Notes: generated by a model from the letters alone, not told the origin. 64,000 nucleotides of DNA from Psychrobacter glaciei (GCF_014652895.1 NZ_BMZR01000001.1:992001-1056000); one strand, 5' to 3'. Shown: positions 43,419-53,376, numbered from the stretch's first letter. Translations and numbers: made by a program.

Positions 43419-45284
43419 ATGCCAAATTCTCCCCAACCGAGCCGCACGTCACTAGATAAGCCACTAGACAAGAAACCTCCGATCAAGAAAACTGAACGGG
43501 GGGCGTTGCTGTGGGATATCCTCAAAAAACTGGCAGTATTTGCCGCGCCTTATAAAACCTTAATTATCGCCACTTTAATACTAACAGTGCTTGGCTCGTT
43601 TACCGCTCAGGTCAACGCCTTTGTATTGCGTTATACCGTTGATACCTTGACCGAAATTGCCACGCTTGCTGATCCATGGCAGGCTGGTCTTCGGATGCTA
43701 GGGATTATTAGTGCAGTGCTCTTGACCAAAGAAATACTATCAATATTTATCTCTTTTGGTCAGCGCTTTTTTGGTGAAAAGATTCGTATTAACTTGTCTC
43801 GCGACTTGTCCCAAAAAATCATTGAGCGCATTCTCACTTATCGCATGGCTTTTTATACCAGTAGCGAAAACGACAGCGGCAAATTGCAAACGCGTATTGA
43901 TTATGGGGTCAGTAGCTTAACCAGTTTAGTGCAAAACTTCTTTATCGATATGCTGCCGCTGTTTGCCAGTGCGATCGTCTCACTCATGATCATGTTTTCG
44001 ACCAATTTTTGGATAGGCTTGGTCGGTCTTATTATCATTCCGATATATTTCTTCATCAGCCAAAAACAAGCGCGGCGTCTGCAAGGCTTTCGTCGTCAGA
44101 TGCGTGGCTATAGAGAAGCTAAGAGTGGGTTGGTTATCTCGCTGATTAACTCTATCAGCGTAGTGAAATCCTTTGTCCGCGAATCTATTGAGGCGGAGAA
44201 GCATTTAACCATTCAAAAAGAGATGACAGATAATCAGCTGCGTATTCGCAGTATCGGTTTTATTTATGATGCGATAAAGACCTTTATCGAGCAGATTGGT
44301 GTGGTGGTTATCATTCTTCTCACCGCTTATTTTGTATTAAAAGGTGAGATGACGATTGGCATGATTTTGTTTCATGTCATGCTGTTCCAAAACGTCGCGG
44401 CCCCTATCCGTCAATTGCATCGCATCTATGATCAGATTAATAACGCCCTGACCTATGCCGAAGGTTTTTTTGAGATATTAGAAGATGACGAGCAAGTTGA
44501 AAATATCAGTGGCAGAAGTAGTAAAGACTTAAAAGGTCACATTGAGCTAAAGAACGTTGATTTTACCTATCCTAACGGTACACAAGCACTAAAAGATGTC
44601 AGCTTTACTATTAAGCCAAATCGTATCACTGCACTGGTAGGCTTAAGTGGTGCTGGCAAGAGTACGATTATTAGCTTATTGGTAAAATTTTACGCGCCGG
44701 ATGCTGGCATGATATGCTTAGACGGGCATAATTTAGCCGACTGCGATACGCATGAATTGCGTCAAAATATCGGTTTGGTACTGCAAAGCAATCATATTTT
44801 TTCCGGTACGATTAGCGAAAATATCCGTTATGGTGATATGAATGCGACTGATGAAGATATTATCATTGCAGCAAAAAAAGCCTCCATCCATGAGCAAATT
44901 ATTAATTTATCTAAAGGTTATGAGAGCACCGCAAAATCCCTATCAGGCGGTCAACAGCAGCGTATCGCCTTGGCAAGGATGTTTTTAAAAGACCCACCTA
45001 TTGTGTTTTTGGATGAGCCAACCGCCAGCCTCGATGCGATTGCCAGCCAACAAGTGAAGAAAAGCCTAGATCTCATCAAAAAAGATCGCACCGTGATTAT
45101 GGTCTCACACAATATTGCCCAAATCATCGATGCTGATGACTTGGTCGTGATAGAAGATGGTCGCGTGGTTGAAACCGGTACGCACGAGGCACTTTATGCC
45201 CAGCGTGGCAAATATTTTGAAATCTTTAGCGCTATGTCGGATAGCCTAAACTTAGATAAGATCAGCCAGACCCTAAACGGTTAG
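43419..45284 (+). CDS. ABC exporter (fused permease-ATPase)
   Basis: A 621-residue half-size ABC exporter. Six-helix membrane domain (residues ~30-340) is followed by the ATPase with Walker A GLSGAGKST (~410), signature SLSGGQQQRIALARM, Walker B PIVFLDEPTASLD and HNIAQIID switch. Type IV exporter, works as a dimer. Substrate cannot be told. A polar Pro/Lys-rich N-terminus precedes helix 1. Possibly transcribed with the acetyltransferase 72 bases downstream. Confidence 0.88.
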   Translation: MPNSPQPSRTSLDKPLDKKPPIKKTERGALLWDILKKLAVFAAPYKTLIIATLILTVLGSFTAQVNAFVLRYTVDTLTEIATLADPWQAGLRMLGIISAVLLTKEILSIFISFGQRFFGEKIRINLSRDLSQKIIERILTYRMAFYTSSENDSGKLQTRIDYGVSSLTSLVQNFFIDMLPLFASAIVSLMIMFSTNFWIGLVGLIIIPIYFFISQKQARRLQGFRRQMRGYREAKSGLVISLINSISVVKSFVRESIEAEKHLTIQKEMTDNQLRIRSIGFIYDAIKTFIEQIGVVVIILLTAYFVLKGEMTIGMILFHVMLFQNVAAPIRQLHRIYDQINNALTYAEGFFEILEDDEQVENISGRSSKDLKGHIELKNVDFTYPNGTQALKDVSFTIKPNRITALVGLSGAGKSTIISLLVKFYAPDAGMICLDGHNLADCDTHELRQNIGLVLQSNHIFSGTISENIRYGDMNATDEDIIIAAKKASIHEQIINLSKGYESTAKSLSGGQQQRIALARMFLKDPPIVFLDEPTASLDAIASQQVKKSLDLIKKDRTVIMVSHNIAQIIDADDLVVIEDGRVVETGTHEALYAQRGKYFEIFSAMSDSLNLDKISQTLNG

Positions 45285-45356
45285 GAATGGTTAATACCTG
45301 CCTAAATCGTTATAATGCCCATTATTTTACCGCCTATTGCCAGAAGCTAGCCCACT

Positions 45357-45983
45357 ATGACTTGTGAATTTTCTATAAAAACCTTTGACGAGCTGACCGC
45401 AGTTGATCTTTATCATATTTTAAAAGCGCGCTCGCAGGTCTTCGTTGTCGAACAAAACTGTGCGTACCAAGATATGGATGAGGTGGACTTTGATTGTCTG
45501 CACTTAGTTGCGCATAAAAATGAAACGCTAATTGGCTATTGCCGCATCATTCCACCTGAATTCAATAAGCTGAAGTCCAATTTGTCGGTCGCCGACCCCG
45601 CGGTTAAGACCAATCATACGTCTATGCCTGCCATCGGTAGAGTGCTGGTATTATCAGAGCATAGAGGGGACGGCCTAGCACGGCAGATGATGAATCAAGC
45701 CATTGCGCATTGCCGCAAAAAGTATGGTAAGAAGCGCCCGATTATACTCTCTGCACAGGCTTACTTACTCAGCTTTTATGAGTCTTTGGGTTTTGTGCCT
45801 GAAGGCGAGCATTATCTTGAGGACAATATCGAGCATGTGAAAATGGTGCTATACGTTGCTAAGAAAAACAAAGTCAAAAAAGAGAGCACGGATACCGCGA
45901 CAACGACGACCAAAATTTTGGGATTTTTGCTGTTTATTATGGCCGCTTTGTTTATTTTAGGTCTGCTGTATTTAATGATTTAA
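45357..45983 (+). CDS. ElaA-like GNAT acetyltransferase with C-terminal membrane anchor
   Basis: A 208-residue protein. Residues 1-155 match the ElaA family of GNAT acetyltransferases: ILKARSQVFVVEQNCAYQDMDEVDFDCLHLV and GRVLVLSEHRGDGLARQMM with the acetyl-CoA loop. A Lys/Thr linker then leads to one hydrophobic segment at the very end (FLLFIMAALFILGLLYLMI), a tail anchor absent from ordinary ElaA (~153 residues). Membrane attachment of the cytosolic domain is likely; substrate unknown. Confidence 0.82.
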   Translation: MTCEFSIKTFDELTAVDLYHILKARSQVFVVEQNCAYQDMDEVDFDCLHLVAHKNETLIGYCRIIPPEFNKLKSNLSVADPAVKTNHTSMPAIGRVLVLSEHRGDGLARQMMNQAIAHCRKKYGKKRPIILSAQAYLLSFYESLGFVPEGEHYLEDNIEHVKMVLYVAKKNKVKKESTDTATTTTKILGFLLFIMAALFILGLLYLMI

Positions 45984-46127
45984 ACGGCTGCTAACGTCTT
46001 AATTCTTAACATAATTCAATTTGGTTGTTCCATATTGAGTATGCTACTTTTAAATGATGACTGCTTTAAAAGGATAACCAAGATAATTGGTTAAAGAAGT
46101 AGCACACTCAAGGAAAAGGAGACGACC

Positions 46128-47672
46128 ATGTCAAATGCCAATTCAGATACAACCAATCCGGATATAAGTAGTGCGACAGTAGAAAGCAACGTCCGTCCAG
46201 AATATGACGATGAAATTCAAAAAATCGCCGACTATGTTTTAACTTACTCTATCGATAAAGACTCCGAAAACAGTGATGACGCTTGGAGTACCGCCCGTTA
46301 CTGTTTGATGGATACACTGGGCTGCGGTTTACTGGCGCTACGTTTCCCTGAATGCACCAAGCACTTGGGCCCCGATTGCCCCGATCAAATTACCCCAAAT
46401 GGCGCGCGTGTGCCCGGCACGAATTATCGTCTCGACCCTATCAAAGCCGCCTTTGACATAGGCTGCATCGTACGCTGGCTAGACTATAACGATACGTGGC
46501 TGGCGGCTGAATGGGGACATCCGTCAGACAATCTCGGTGGCATTTTGGCAGTCGCAGATTATATTAGTCAGCAAAACGTCAGCCAAGGTCGCGCACCGCT
46601 CACCATGAGAGACGTGCTCGAATCGATGATTATGGCGCACGAAATCCAAGGCGTATTGGCACTAGACAATTCCTTTAACCGCGTTGGTCTTGACCATGTA
46701 TTCTTAGTAAAATTGGCCTCAACTGCGGTCGTCGCCAAGCTCTACAACCTACCTCGTGAGCGTATCATGGCGGCTATCTCACAAGCCCTCGTCGATGGAC
46801 AAGCACTACGCACCTATCGTCATGCGCCCAATGCAGGAAGCCGCAAGTCTTGGGCCGCAGGTGACGCGACCAGTCGTGCGGTACGCTTGGTAGATATCAC
46901 CAAACGCGGTGAGATGGGTATCCCCGGCGCACTAACCGCACCGCAGTGGGGTTTTTATGATGTGTTGTTTAGCCACACCAATAAAGACTTAGCCACCAAA
47001 CCCGAAAGCGAGCGTCGCTTTACCTTCCAGCGTGACTTTGGCAGCTATGTCATGGAAAACATCTTATTTAAAATAAGCTTCCCCGCTGAGTTTCATGCGC
47101 AGACGGCATGCGAGGCGGCCGTTATTTTGTACCCGCGTATCGAAGACAGAATTGATGACATCGAAAAAATCGTTTTGACGACGCATGATTCAGCGATTAG
47201 GATCATCTCCAAACAAGGCGAGCTTGCCAATCCTGCTGACAGAGATCATTGCTTGCAATACATGGTGGCTGTGCCGTTGCTCACCGGAGATCTAATGGCA
47301 GAGAACTATGAAGATGATTACCATGAGCAGCATCATATATTAATCGATGAGTTGCGCCGCAAAATGGTGGTAGAGGAAGATCCGCGTTATTCAAAAGACT
47401 ATCATGACCCAAGCAAACGTTCGATTGCCAATGCCATTCAAGTGTTCTTTAAAGATGGCACCAGTACCGATAAAGTCGCTGTAGAATATCCCATCGGTCA
47501 CAAACGCCGCCGTGAAGAAGGTTTGCCTGTATTAGAAGCCAAGTTTCGAGCCAGTCTGGCGACGCGTTTTATAGACAGTCGCTGCGAGGCTATTTTTGCG
47601 TTATGCAGCGATCAAAAACGCTTGGAGCAGACACCCGTGCATGAGTTTATGGACTTGTTTATGGCGAACTAA
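46128..47672 (+). CDS. prpD: 2-Methylcitrate dehydratase
   Basis: A 514-residue MmgE/PrpD family protein: [71 protein letters not shown] and [18 protein letters not shown] are typical of PrpD. A cofactor-free dehydratase of 2-methylcitrate, functionally parallel to AcnD/PrpF. RBS AAAAGGAG precedes ATG. The perfect palindrome at 47723 follows as terminator. Confidence 0.92.
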   Translation: MSNANSDTTNPDISSATVESNVRPEYDDEIQKIADYVLTYSIDKDSENSDDAWSTARYCLMDTLGCGLLALRFPECTKHLGPDCPDQITPNGARVPGTNYRLDPIKAAFDIGCIVRWLDYNDTWLAAEWGHPSDNLGGILAVADYISQQNVSQGRAPLTMRDVLESMIMAHEIQGVLALDNSFNRVGLDHVFLVKLASTAVVAKLYNLPRERIMAAISQALVDGQALRTYRHAPNAGSRKSWAAGDATSRAVRLVDITKRGEMGIPGALTAPQWGFYDVLFSHTNKDLATKPESERRFTFQRDFGSYVMENILFKISFPAEFHAQTACEAAVILYPRIEDRIDDIEKIVLTTHDSAIRIISKQGELANPADRDHCLQYMVAVPLLTGDLMAENYEDDYHEQHHILIDELRRKMVVEEDPRYSKDYHDPSKRSIANAIQVFFKDGTSTDKVAVEYPIGHKRRREEGLPVLEAKFRASLATRFIDSRCEAIFALCSDQKRLEQTPVHEFMDLFMAN

Positions 47673-47722
47673 GCATTTGCTCACCTAGAGATTTACGCTT
47701 AATTTATCCTTGTCTTATCAAT

Positions 47723-47769
47723 AAAATAGGGCGTGTCGTTAATATCATGATAACGACACGCCCTATTTT
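47723..47769. terminator. Perfect 19-bp palindrome with MITE-type ends, bidirectional terminator
   Basis: AAAATAGGGCGTGTCGTTA and its exact reverse complement enclose nine bases, flanked by A and T runs on both strands between convergent prpD and SDR genes. The TAGGGCGTGTC core is identical to the first 11 bases of the MITE terminal repeat at 12950, so it may be an internally deleted MITE that now works as a terminator. Confidence 0.8.
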
Positions 47770-47812
47770 GTTCTATTGAGTTGAATCAATTTTAATATTC
47801 AATCGTTTGGCG

Positions 47813-48574
47813 CTACCAAGGTATAGATTCCCCTGCCCAATCAACAAAGCTGCCAGATTGCGCAGCCGTCATGCGGCTTAGCACTTCTAATAAGCATTCT
47901 GCACTATAGGCTGGCGAGAATAATTGCCCATCAGCCACATTACCTTGAAAAGGCGCTGACAGTTGCGTGTTGACCGTCCCCGGCTGCATGACCACCACGC
48001 ACACATCTTTTAGCGACCGTGACCATTCGATACTCAGATTTTTCATGCCCATATTGAGCGCCGCCTTGCTCATCCTATAGCTATACCAACCGCCCAACTG
48101 ATTGTCACTGATGCTACCGACTCGTGCAGAAATGGTGGCAAAAACGGCAGGACTGTCATTGCTACGCTCAGATTTGGCCAATAAAGGTTTAAAGTGCTTA
48201 GCAATAAGCAGACCGGCCAAGGCATTGACCTGCATATTTATTAAGAAAAAATCCGTCTCAATCTGCCGTAGTGATTTTTCGGGTTGCTGCGTCGCAGTAT
48301 GTAGGAGTCCTGCACAGTTAATGAGCCAATCAATATGGCTGGTATGCTGGCTAATGACATCCGCCGCTTGTTTGATACTCTGTTCGTCACAGATGTCCAT
48401 GGGCACCCAATAGAGATTGTCCGCTGCAAAATTAGGAACGCTCTTATGGTAAGTGGCAAAGACGCTCAGGTTGTCTCCATCATTATTGTTGGCCGTACTC
48501 TCTACCAATTGCTCTACCATGGCTTTGCCAATGCCACCCGTACCGCCGATGATTAGATAAGTTTTGGTACTCAT
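47813..48574 (-). CDS. SDR-family NAD(P)-dependent oxidoreductase
   Basis: A 253-residue short-chain dehydrogenase. Nucleotide motif IGGTGGIGKAMVEQL at residues 8-22, NCAG in LINCAGLLHT, catalytic YSYRMSKAALNM with Tyr and Lys. Resembles the CsgA/YciK-like SDRs of gammaproteobacteria; substrate unknown. ATG at 48574, with a TTTCTAAAATGAGGACAT string that resembles a decayed MITE end just upstream. Confidence 0.87.
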   Translation of the reverse strand: MSTKTYLIIGGTGGIGKAMVEQLVESTANNNDGDNLSVFATYHKSVPNFAADNLYWVPMDICDEQSIKQAADVISQHTSHIDWLINCAGLLHTATQQPEKSLRQIETDFFLINMQVNALAGLLIAKHFKPLLAKSERSNDSPAVFATISARVGSISDNQLGGWYSYRMSKAALNMGMKNLSIEWSRSLKDVCVVVMQPGTVNTQLSAPFQGNVADGQLFSPAYSAECLLEVLSRMTAAQSGSFVDWAGESIPW

Positions 48575-48835
48575 AACGATTCCTTTTTTTGTGTTTCTAA
48601 AATGAGGACATGCCTAGTGTATGGCTTATCTTTATGGTTATGACTATCCTGTCTATCATTCATTCTGGCTGATTTTTATCACCTTTACCATGACAAAAAT
48701 GCTTAATAATGACTCATTTAGTTAGCATTGGTTTGTGACGCTGCAAAATAACAGCAGTAATTGCCATTATATATACGCTACAATAATTAAAAATTGTCTT
48801 CTAAATGAACGCCTTTATACGGATATTATCACCTT

Positions 48836-50200
48836 ATGCTCTCACCACAAGATCAATTGACTGAGCTGGTACGCACGCTTGAGACGCAGCAGCATGTCTT
48901 TGCCACTGACCCGCTACTCATCACGGAAAAACTGCAAAATGAGGATGGAAAACCCGTCCAAAAACTGCACCGCCGTGCCTCACGTATCGATAGTAACGGT
49001 GCGCTAGCACGTGTACTCGGCAAGATTGATGGACGCATAAAAGGCATCATGGTGGTCATGAGTGTGGTGTGGTGTATCTCGGGGTTTTTAGGGTTATTTA
49101 CCTTACTACAAGCCAATGTCGTCAATTTCTTTTATGTCTTGGTCTGTTTGCTTGGGTTTCATACCCTTATGCTGGCTGGTTGGCTGGTCATGACCTTGCT
49201 TAACCAAGGTCGTCAGTCGCCCAGCGGGTTTGCCAGTTTTGTTAGCCCCAGTTATCTTATCCGTGGCAAAGATGATATTACCCAAGCGGCGGTTGACTTG
49301 TACGAGCGTCAATTACAGCACAGTGGTATGCGCTGGTATTTGGGTCGTTTTAGTCATCAGTTATGGCTTGCTACCTTAACCGGTATGCTCTTTGCGATTA
49401 TATTCTTATTGATCGTGCGCCAATATAGCTTTAGTTGGGAGTCGACGCTGCTATCCGATCAGGCATTGATTACCCTCACCCAAGTGCTTGGCTGGCTGCC
49501 CAGTATGGTCGGATTTGGTGTACCTGACAATGCCGCTATCGTGCAGAGTCGACTGGTGACTGATGCCATGCCATTGTCTGTCGCGCGGCAATGGGCAAGC
49601 TTGTTAATTGGTAGTTTGCTGATGTATGGTATCGTGCCACGGGCGATAGCGTGGGCGTTTTGTGCTTTCATGTTTCGTCGTAAAAAAATGCGTTTGGATA
49701 TCAAGCTGCCTTATTATCAAAAAATCCTAAATTTTTGGCAGCGTCATGTGGTTGATGCCAACGATTTTACTGAGGTAGCGGCGCCTATCGCTCCAAAGGC
49801 AACTGTCAGCGCTGGCAAGAAGCTGGTTGCGCTACTGGAATATCCTTCAGAACAAGATAACTGGTGGCAAAAAGGTCTGGATGCCAATACTGATGATAAT
49901 AGTGAAATAGAGAATTTCGGCATCGTTGATGACCGCGATGATATGGATCGATTAACAGTGTATCTAAAGACCCATCCAGTACAAGTCTTGCTTGGTATGC
50001 ATAGCAAAGCACTGCCTGATCGTGGCACGCTACGCAAGCTCGATCAAATTGCGGCTCATGCTAAAGACGGGCTGATTGTGCAGCTACTTAATGATGAGTC
50101 TGACACTACTGACGCCTTGCAACAAGATGTGCGATACCAACAATGGCAAACGGCTCTATCAGCACGAAATATTGGCTTGGTAAGTACTTATACTGCTTAA
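48836..50200 (+). CDS. DUF2868 family membrane protein
   Basis: A 454-residue protein with four membrane segments (near 74-95, 103-125, 178-195 and 252-275) and a soluble acidic C-terminal half. Conserved features GALARVLGKIDGRIKG, FLGLFTLL and WQRHVVDANDF fit DUF2868, whose members always tend to lie next to a DUF3482 GTPase, as here. Function unknown. Probably transcribed with the next gene, 63 bases downstream. Confidence 0.82.
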   Translation: MLSPQDQLTELVRTLETQQHVFATDPLLITEKLQNEDGKPVQKLHRRASRIDSNGALARVLGKIDGRIKGIMVVMSVVWCISGFLGLFTLLQANVVNFFYVLVCLLGFHTLMLAGWLVMTLLNQGRQSPSGFASFVSPSYLIRGKDDITQAAVDLYERQLQHSGMRWYLGRFSHQLWLATLTGMLFAIIFLLIVRQYSFSWESTLLSDQALITLTQVLGWLPSMVGFGVPDNAAIVQSRLVTDAMPLSVARQWASLLIGSLLMYGIVPRAIAWAFCAFMFRRKKMRLDIKLPYYQKILNFWQRHVVDANDFTEVAAPIAPKATVSAGKKLVALLEYPSEQDNWWQKGLDANTDDNSEIENFGIVDDRDDMDRLTVYLKTHPVQVLLGMHSKALPDRGTLRKLDQIAAHAKDGLIVQLLNDESDTTDALQQDVRYQQWQTALSARNIGLVSTYTA

Positions 50201-50263
50201 TAAAAAACGATAATAACTTTTTAAAATTTTCGCTAGACTCTAATAAATATAATACGGGATCAG

Positions 50264-51928
50264 ATGATGGATAATAATAAAACGAAGAATGAGCCTGTCG
50301 GTCTCTTTGCCGACAAGGCATTAAAAGATGAGCCTATTAACGTAGAAAATTCAACGACAGCACCTACCCAGCCTATTAACATTAATAAAACCAGGGCTAG
50401 CCATACAGCCAACGTCGCCACTTCCATTGATACCAGTTCTAATTTTATTGATGAAGCAGAAGATTCAACAACTCGCGAGAGCAAGAAAACCACGATAGCC
50501 AGCGGTGAGGCATTAAAATTGGCAGTAGTCGGTCATACCAATACAGGTAAGACCTCTATTTTGCGCACCTTATTACGTGACGTGTATTTTGGTGAAGTCA
50601 AAAACGAAGCCGCGACGACACGCCATGTCGAACGCGCCCAACTGACCGATAGTCAGACTGGTGAAGTATTGGTGGCGTTATATGACACCCCAGGTCTAGA
50701 AGATGCATCGGGATTGATGGATTGGTTGGAAGACAATACCGCCAGTCGTCGCGATGGTATTGAACGTCTACAGCAATTTTTGGCAGCTGATATCGCTCAA
50801 GGTGGTGATGCGTTAAGTAGCAATGAGGACTATAGCCAAGAAGCCAAAGTTATCCGCCAATTGCTGGCAAGTGATATGGCGGTTTATGTCGTCGATGCTC
50901 GTGAACCAGTGTTGGGTAAATACAAGGATGAACTCACCATTTTATCGTGGGCAGCGATACCTGTTATGCCGGTGTTCAACTTCACTGATAGCCAAAATGC
51001 CAATATTGATGAGTGGCAGACCATGCTGGCAAGACGCAATCTGCACATTTCTACCCGCTTCGATTCAGTCGCTTTTGAATTCGAAGATGAAATGCATTTG
51101 TGGCAAAATCTTGCGACCATGCTCACCCATTCAGAGATGCTTGAACAGCTCATGCAGAGACGCACAGAAGACTGGGCACAGCTATACGATGAGGCTAATA
51201 TCATCATTGCGGATTTTTTATTGAACGTTGCCGCTTTCGTGCGTGAGATTAGCGATGATGACGACCCGATGCCAGTATTGCAGCAAATGCAAGAAGCCGT
51301 TAGGCAAAGTGAGCGCGCTATGCAGCACAATCTGCTTAATTTATATAAATTTTATGATAATGCGGTAGCAGCGACTCCGCTTGAGTTACAAGCGTATCAG
51401 CAAGATCCTTTTGACCCTGAACTGCTCAAAAGCTATGGAATTCGTACGACATCGGGCGCGGCAGCTGGTGCACTGCTCGGATTGGGCATTGATGCGGCAG
51501 CACTTGGCACGACGTTGGGATTGGGTGCGGCAATAGGTGGTATCGCAGGTGGGCTATTATCGAATACCAGTAGCATCGCCGACCGGATTACTGGAGTAAA
51601 ACGCTTATACATTGACCCTGCTACCCTAACCTTGCTCGCCACTCGTGCGATAGATTTACTCACTGCCCTACGCCATCGTGGTCACGCTGCGACTGATGCC
51701 ACGCAGCTATTATACAAAGGTGATAAAGATAGTAACGATCTGTCTGGAGAAGACAATAACGTGACACCATGGCCAACGAATAAGCTACCAAGCGAGCTAA
51801 AAAAAGCACGGGGCAAACCGCAATGGTCATCGCTCAGTAGTGGTAAAGCAGAGCTTGCCCAAAGTTTGCGGCTCGACATGGCATGGTCGCTTTCAGGGAA
51901 ATTGCAGTCGTATAAGCGTGAGTCATAA
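50264..51928 (+). CDS. GTPase with C-terminal DUF3482 domain
   Basis: A 554-residue TrmE/Era-like GTPase. After an Asn/Thr-rich N-terminal tail of ~80 residues the G domain has P-loop VGHTNTGKTSILRTLLRDV (~88), TTRHVERA (switch I), DTPGLEDASGL (G3) and FNFTD (G4-like). The C-terminal half (DUF3482) includes a glycine-alanine membrane-active segment TSGAAAGALLGLGIDAAALG. It pairs with the upstream DUF2868 membrane protein. Role unknown; membrane remodelling or stress is speculation. Confidence 0.85.
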   Translation: MMDNNKTKNEPVGLFADKALKDEPINVENSTTAPTQPININKTRASHTANVATSIDTSSNFIDEAEDSTTRESKKTTIASGEALKLAVVGHTNTGKTSILRTLLRDVYFGEVKNEAATTRHVERAQLTDSQTGEVLVALYDTPGLEDASGLMDWLEDNTASRRDGIERLQQFLAADIAQGGDALSSNEDYSQEAKVIRQLLASDMAVYVVDAREPVLGKYKDELTILSWAAIPVMPVFNFTDSQNANIDEWQTMLARRNLHISTRFDSVAFEFEDEMHLWQNLATMLTHSEMLEQLMQRRTEDWAQLYDEANIIIADFLLNVAAFVREISDDDDPMPVLQQMQEAVRQSERAMQHNLLNLYKFYDNAVAATPLELQAYQQDPFDPELLKSYGIRTTSGAAAGALLGLGIDAAALGTTLGLGAAIGGIAGGLLSNTSSIADRITGVKRLYIDPATLTLLATRAIDLLTALRHRGHAATDATQLLYKGDKDSNDLSGEDNNVTPWPTNKLPSELKKARGKPQWSSLSSGKAELAQSLRLDMAWSLSGKLQSYKRES

Positions 51929-51953
51929 ATTGCTAGCGAACTATCTATGTACT

Positions 51954-52979
51954 CTATGCATTTAACAACGCACTCAATGCTTCAGTGCCGCGTACGTCAG
52001 TTTGCTGCAGATAAATTGGATATAGCGGATACTTGGTAAAAATTCTCTCTATATCTTGCATCAATTGCTGCTGGCGCTCAGCACGATGGCGCCAAAACTC
52101 ATCAGACTGTGCGGGTGCGATGAGCTGATTGATGACTATCGCTGCTGGCGTGAGTTTGCTGTCTTCTAACTGTTCGATAGCACGTCTGGTCTCAGCCAAT
52201 GGTAAGACATCGGCGGTCATAACCAATACAATAGCAGTCTGCTTACGGTCATGTAGCAGTGCTCCCGCCTGACTAAACAACTTTTTACGTTTCTCCAGCA
52301 CCGATACTGCTTGCTCCCAGCGATCAGATTTCTTTGCGGCAAACGGATTGGTAACATCGTTTTTGAGGCTATCTGTTTGATCGCCCTTTTGATTGTGACT
52401 GTCCAAATGTGTTGCTACCGAGCGCAGTTTCGCCTGTCGCCGTTGCTGTGCCAGTAGACCATCCGTCCATGCACCCATCATCTCTGGTAGTACCAGCAAT
52501 CGTAAGGTATGACCTGTCGGCGCGGTATCAAATATTATATGATCATAACCAGCATGTGCCGCCTCGACTAAATGGTGGCACATGGATTCAAGCATCGCTG
52601 CTTCTTGGGCGCCGGGTGCCGACTTAGATAGTCGTAGATGCTCACGAATTTTTGGCATCATATCTGGATTGGCGTAGGATTTAATTGTGCGTTCAACTTG
52701 GGCAAAATGCTCATCGACAATCACGTCAGGATTCAGTTCAATGGCATCGAGATAAGGTGATATCGTAGTTTTTTCGTTCTTTAAACGCATATTGAGCACA
52801 TCGCCCAAGCTATGTGCTGGATCGGTCGAAACAATCAGTGTTTTTTGCTGCTGGCTTGCATAGTAGCTGGCTAGTGCAGCAGCAGTGGTGGTTTTCCCCA
52901 CGCCGCCCTTCCCACCGATAAATATAATCGGTTGTGTCGCCAGCTGCTCTACCAATTTATGTAAAGGGTGTAATGCCAT
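51954..52979 (-). CDS. ArsA/GET3-family ATPase, single domain
   Basis: A 341-residue ATPase of the ArsA/Get3 branch with a deviant Walker A GGKGGVGKTTTAAAL at 23-32, VSTDPAHSLGDVLNM switch I and DTAPTGHTLRLLVLPE switch II. It has one ATPase domain, not the two of ArsA1-ArsA2. There is no arsB, arsR or arsC near, so arsenite pumping is unlikely. In the same orientation and 51 bases downstream of a small protein ending Cys-Cys. A targeting-type chaperone role, like Get3, is possible but unproved. Confidence 0.86.
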   Translation of the reverse strand: MALHPLHKLVEQLATQPIIFIGGKGGVGKTTTAAALASYYASQQQKTLIVSTDPAHSLGDVLNMRLKNEKTTISPYLDAIELNPDVIVDEHFAQVERTIKSYANPDMMPKIREHLRLSKSAPGAQEAAMLESMCHHLVEAAHAGYDHIIFDTAPTGHTLRLLVLPEMMGAWTDGLLAQQRRQAKLRSVATHLDSHNQKGDQTDSLKNDVTNPFAAKKSDRWEQAVSVLEKRKKLFSQAGALLHDRKQTAIVLVMTADVLPLAETRRAIEQLEDSKLTPAAIVINQLIAPAQSDEFWRHRAERQQQLMQDIERIFTKYPLYPIYLQQTDVRGTEALSALLNA

Positions 52980-53030
52980 ATTTTTATCTCGTTATTCAAT
53001 CAATACTTATTTTTTATAATCAACAAATTC

Positions 53031-53324
53031 TTAGCAGCAACCAACATGGTCAAATGGACATCTATCCATCCCCATACGCGTGTGCCATTCGTGGAAATTT
53101 TCTAAAAACAATGGCTGTAGCTCTAGTGTATAAAAGCTGGCTGGGTTATCAATTCCCAAGCTCTCAGCAAACATAAGCAACATAAAAAAATCTTCTTCAT
53201 CACGAGCAGCGCGCGCCATCGTCTGTCGATAAGGCGCATGGTAAAACTCATTCAATCCAGCCACAAACCGTTGCCACCATGGTTGGGTATTTTCTAGCTC
53301 ATTTGGTGTGTTTTCGTCGTCCAT
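53031..53324 (-). CDS. Small protein ending in Cys-Cys, ArsA-associated (cory-CC-star type)
   Basis: A 97-residue protein with WWQRFVAGLNEFYHAPYRQTMARAARDEEDFFMLLMFAESLGIDNP and ending MDRCPFDHVGCC. The terminal two cysteines plus CPF suggest metal or thiol chemistry. I recall a small family known informally as cory-CC-star that accompanies ArsA-type ATPases; this matches in layout but the name is from memory. Located just upstream of the ArsA gene on the same strand, so a two-gene operon is likely. Confidence 0.75.
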   Translation of the reverse strand: MDDENTPNELENTQPWWQRFVAGLNEFYHAPYRQTMARAARDEEDFFMLLMFAESLGIDNPASFYTLELQPLFLENFHEWHTRMGMDRCPFDHVGCC

Positions 53325-53376
53325 AATGACCTCTTATTTTATTTAATACTTATAATCCATCATGCCTATCCGATAC

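Noticed and set aside
51954..52979. Arsenic resistance operon
   Set aside because: Only an ArsA-family ATPase is present; it has a single domain, and no arsB, arsC, arsD or arsR gene is near.
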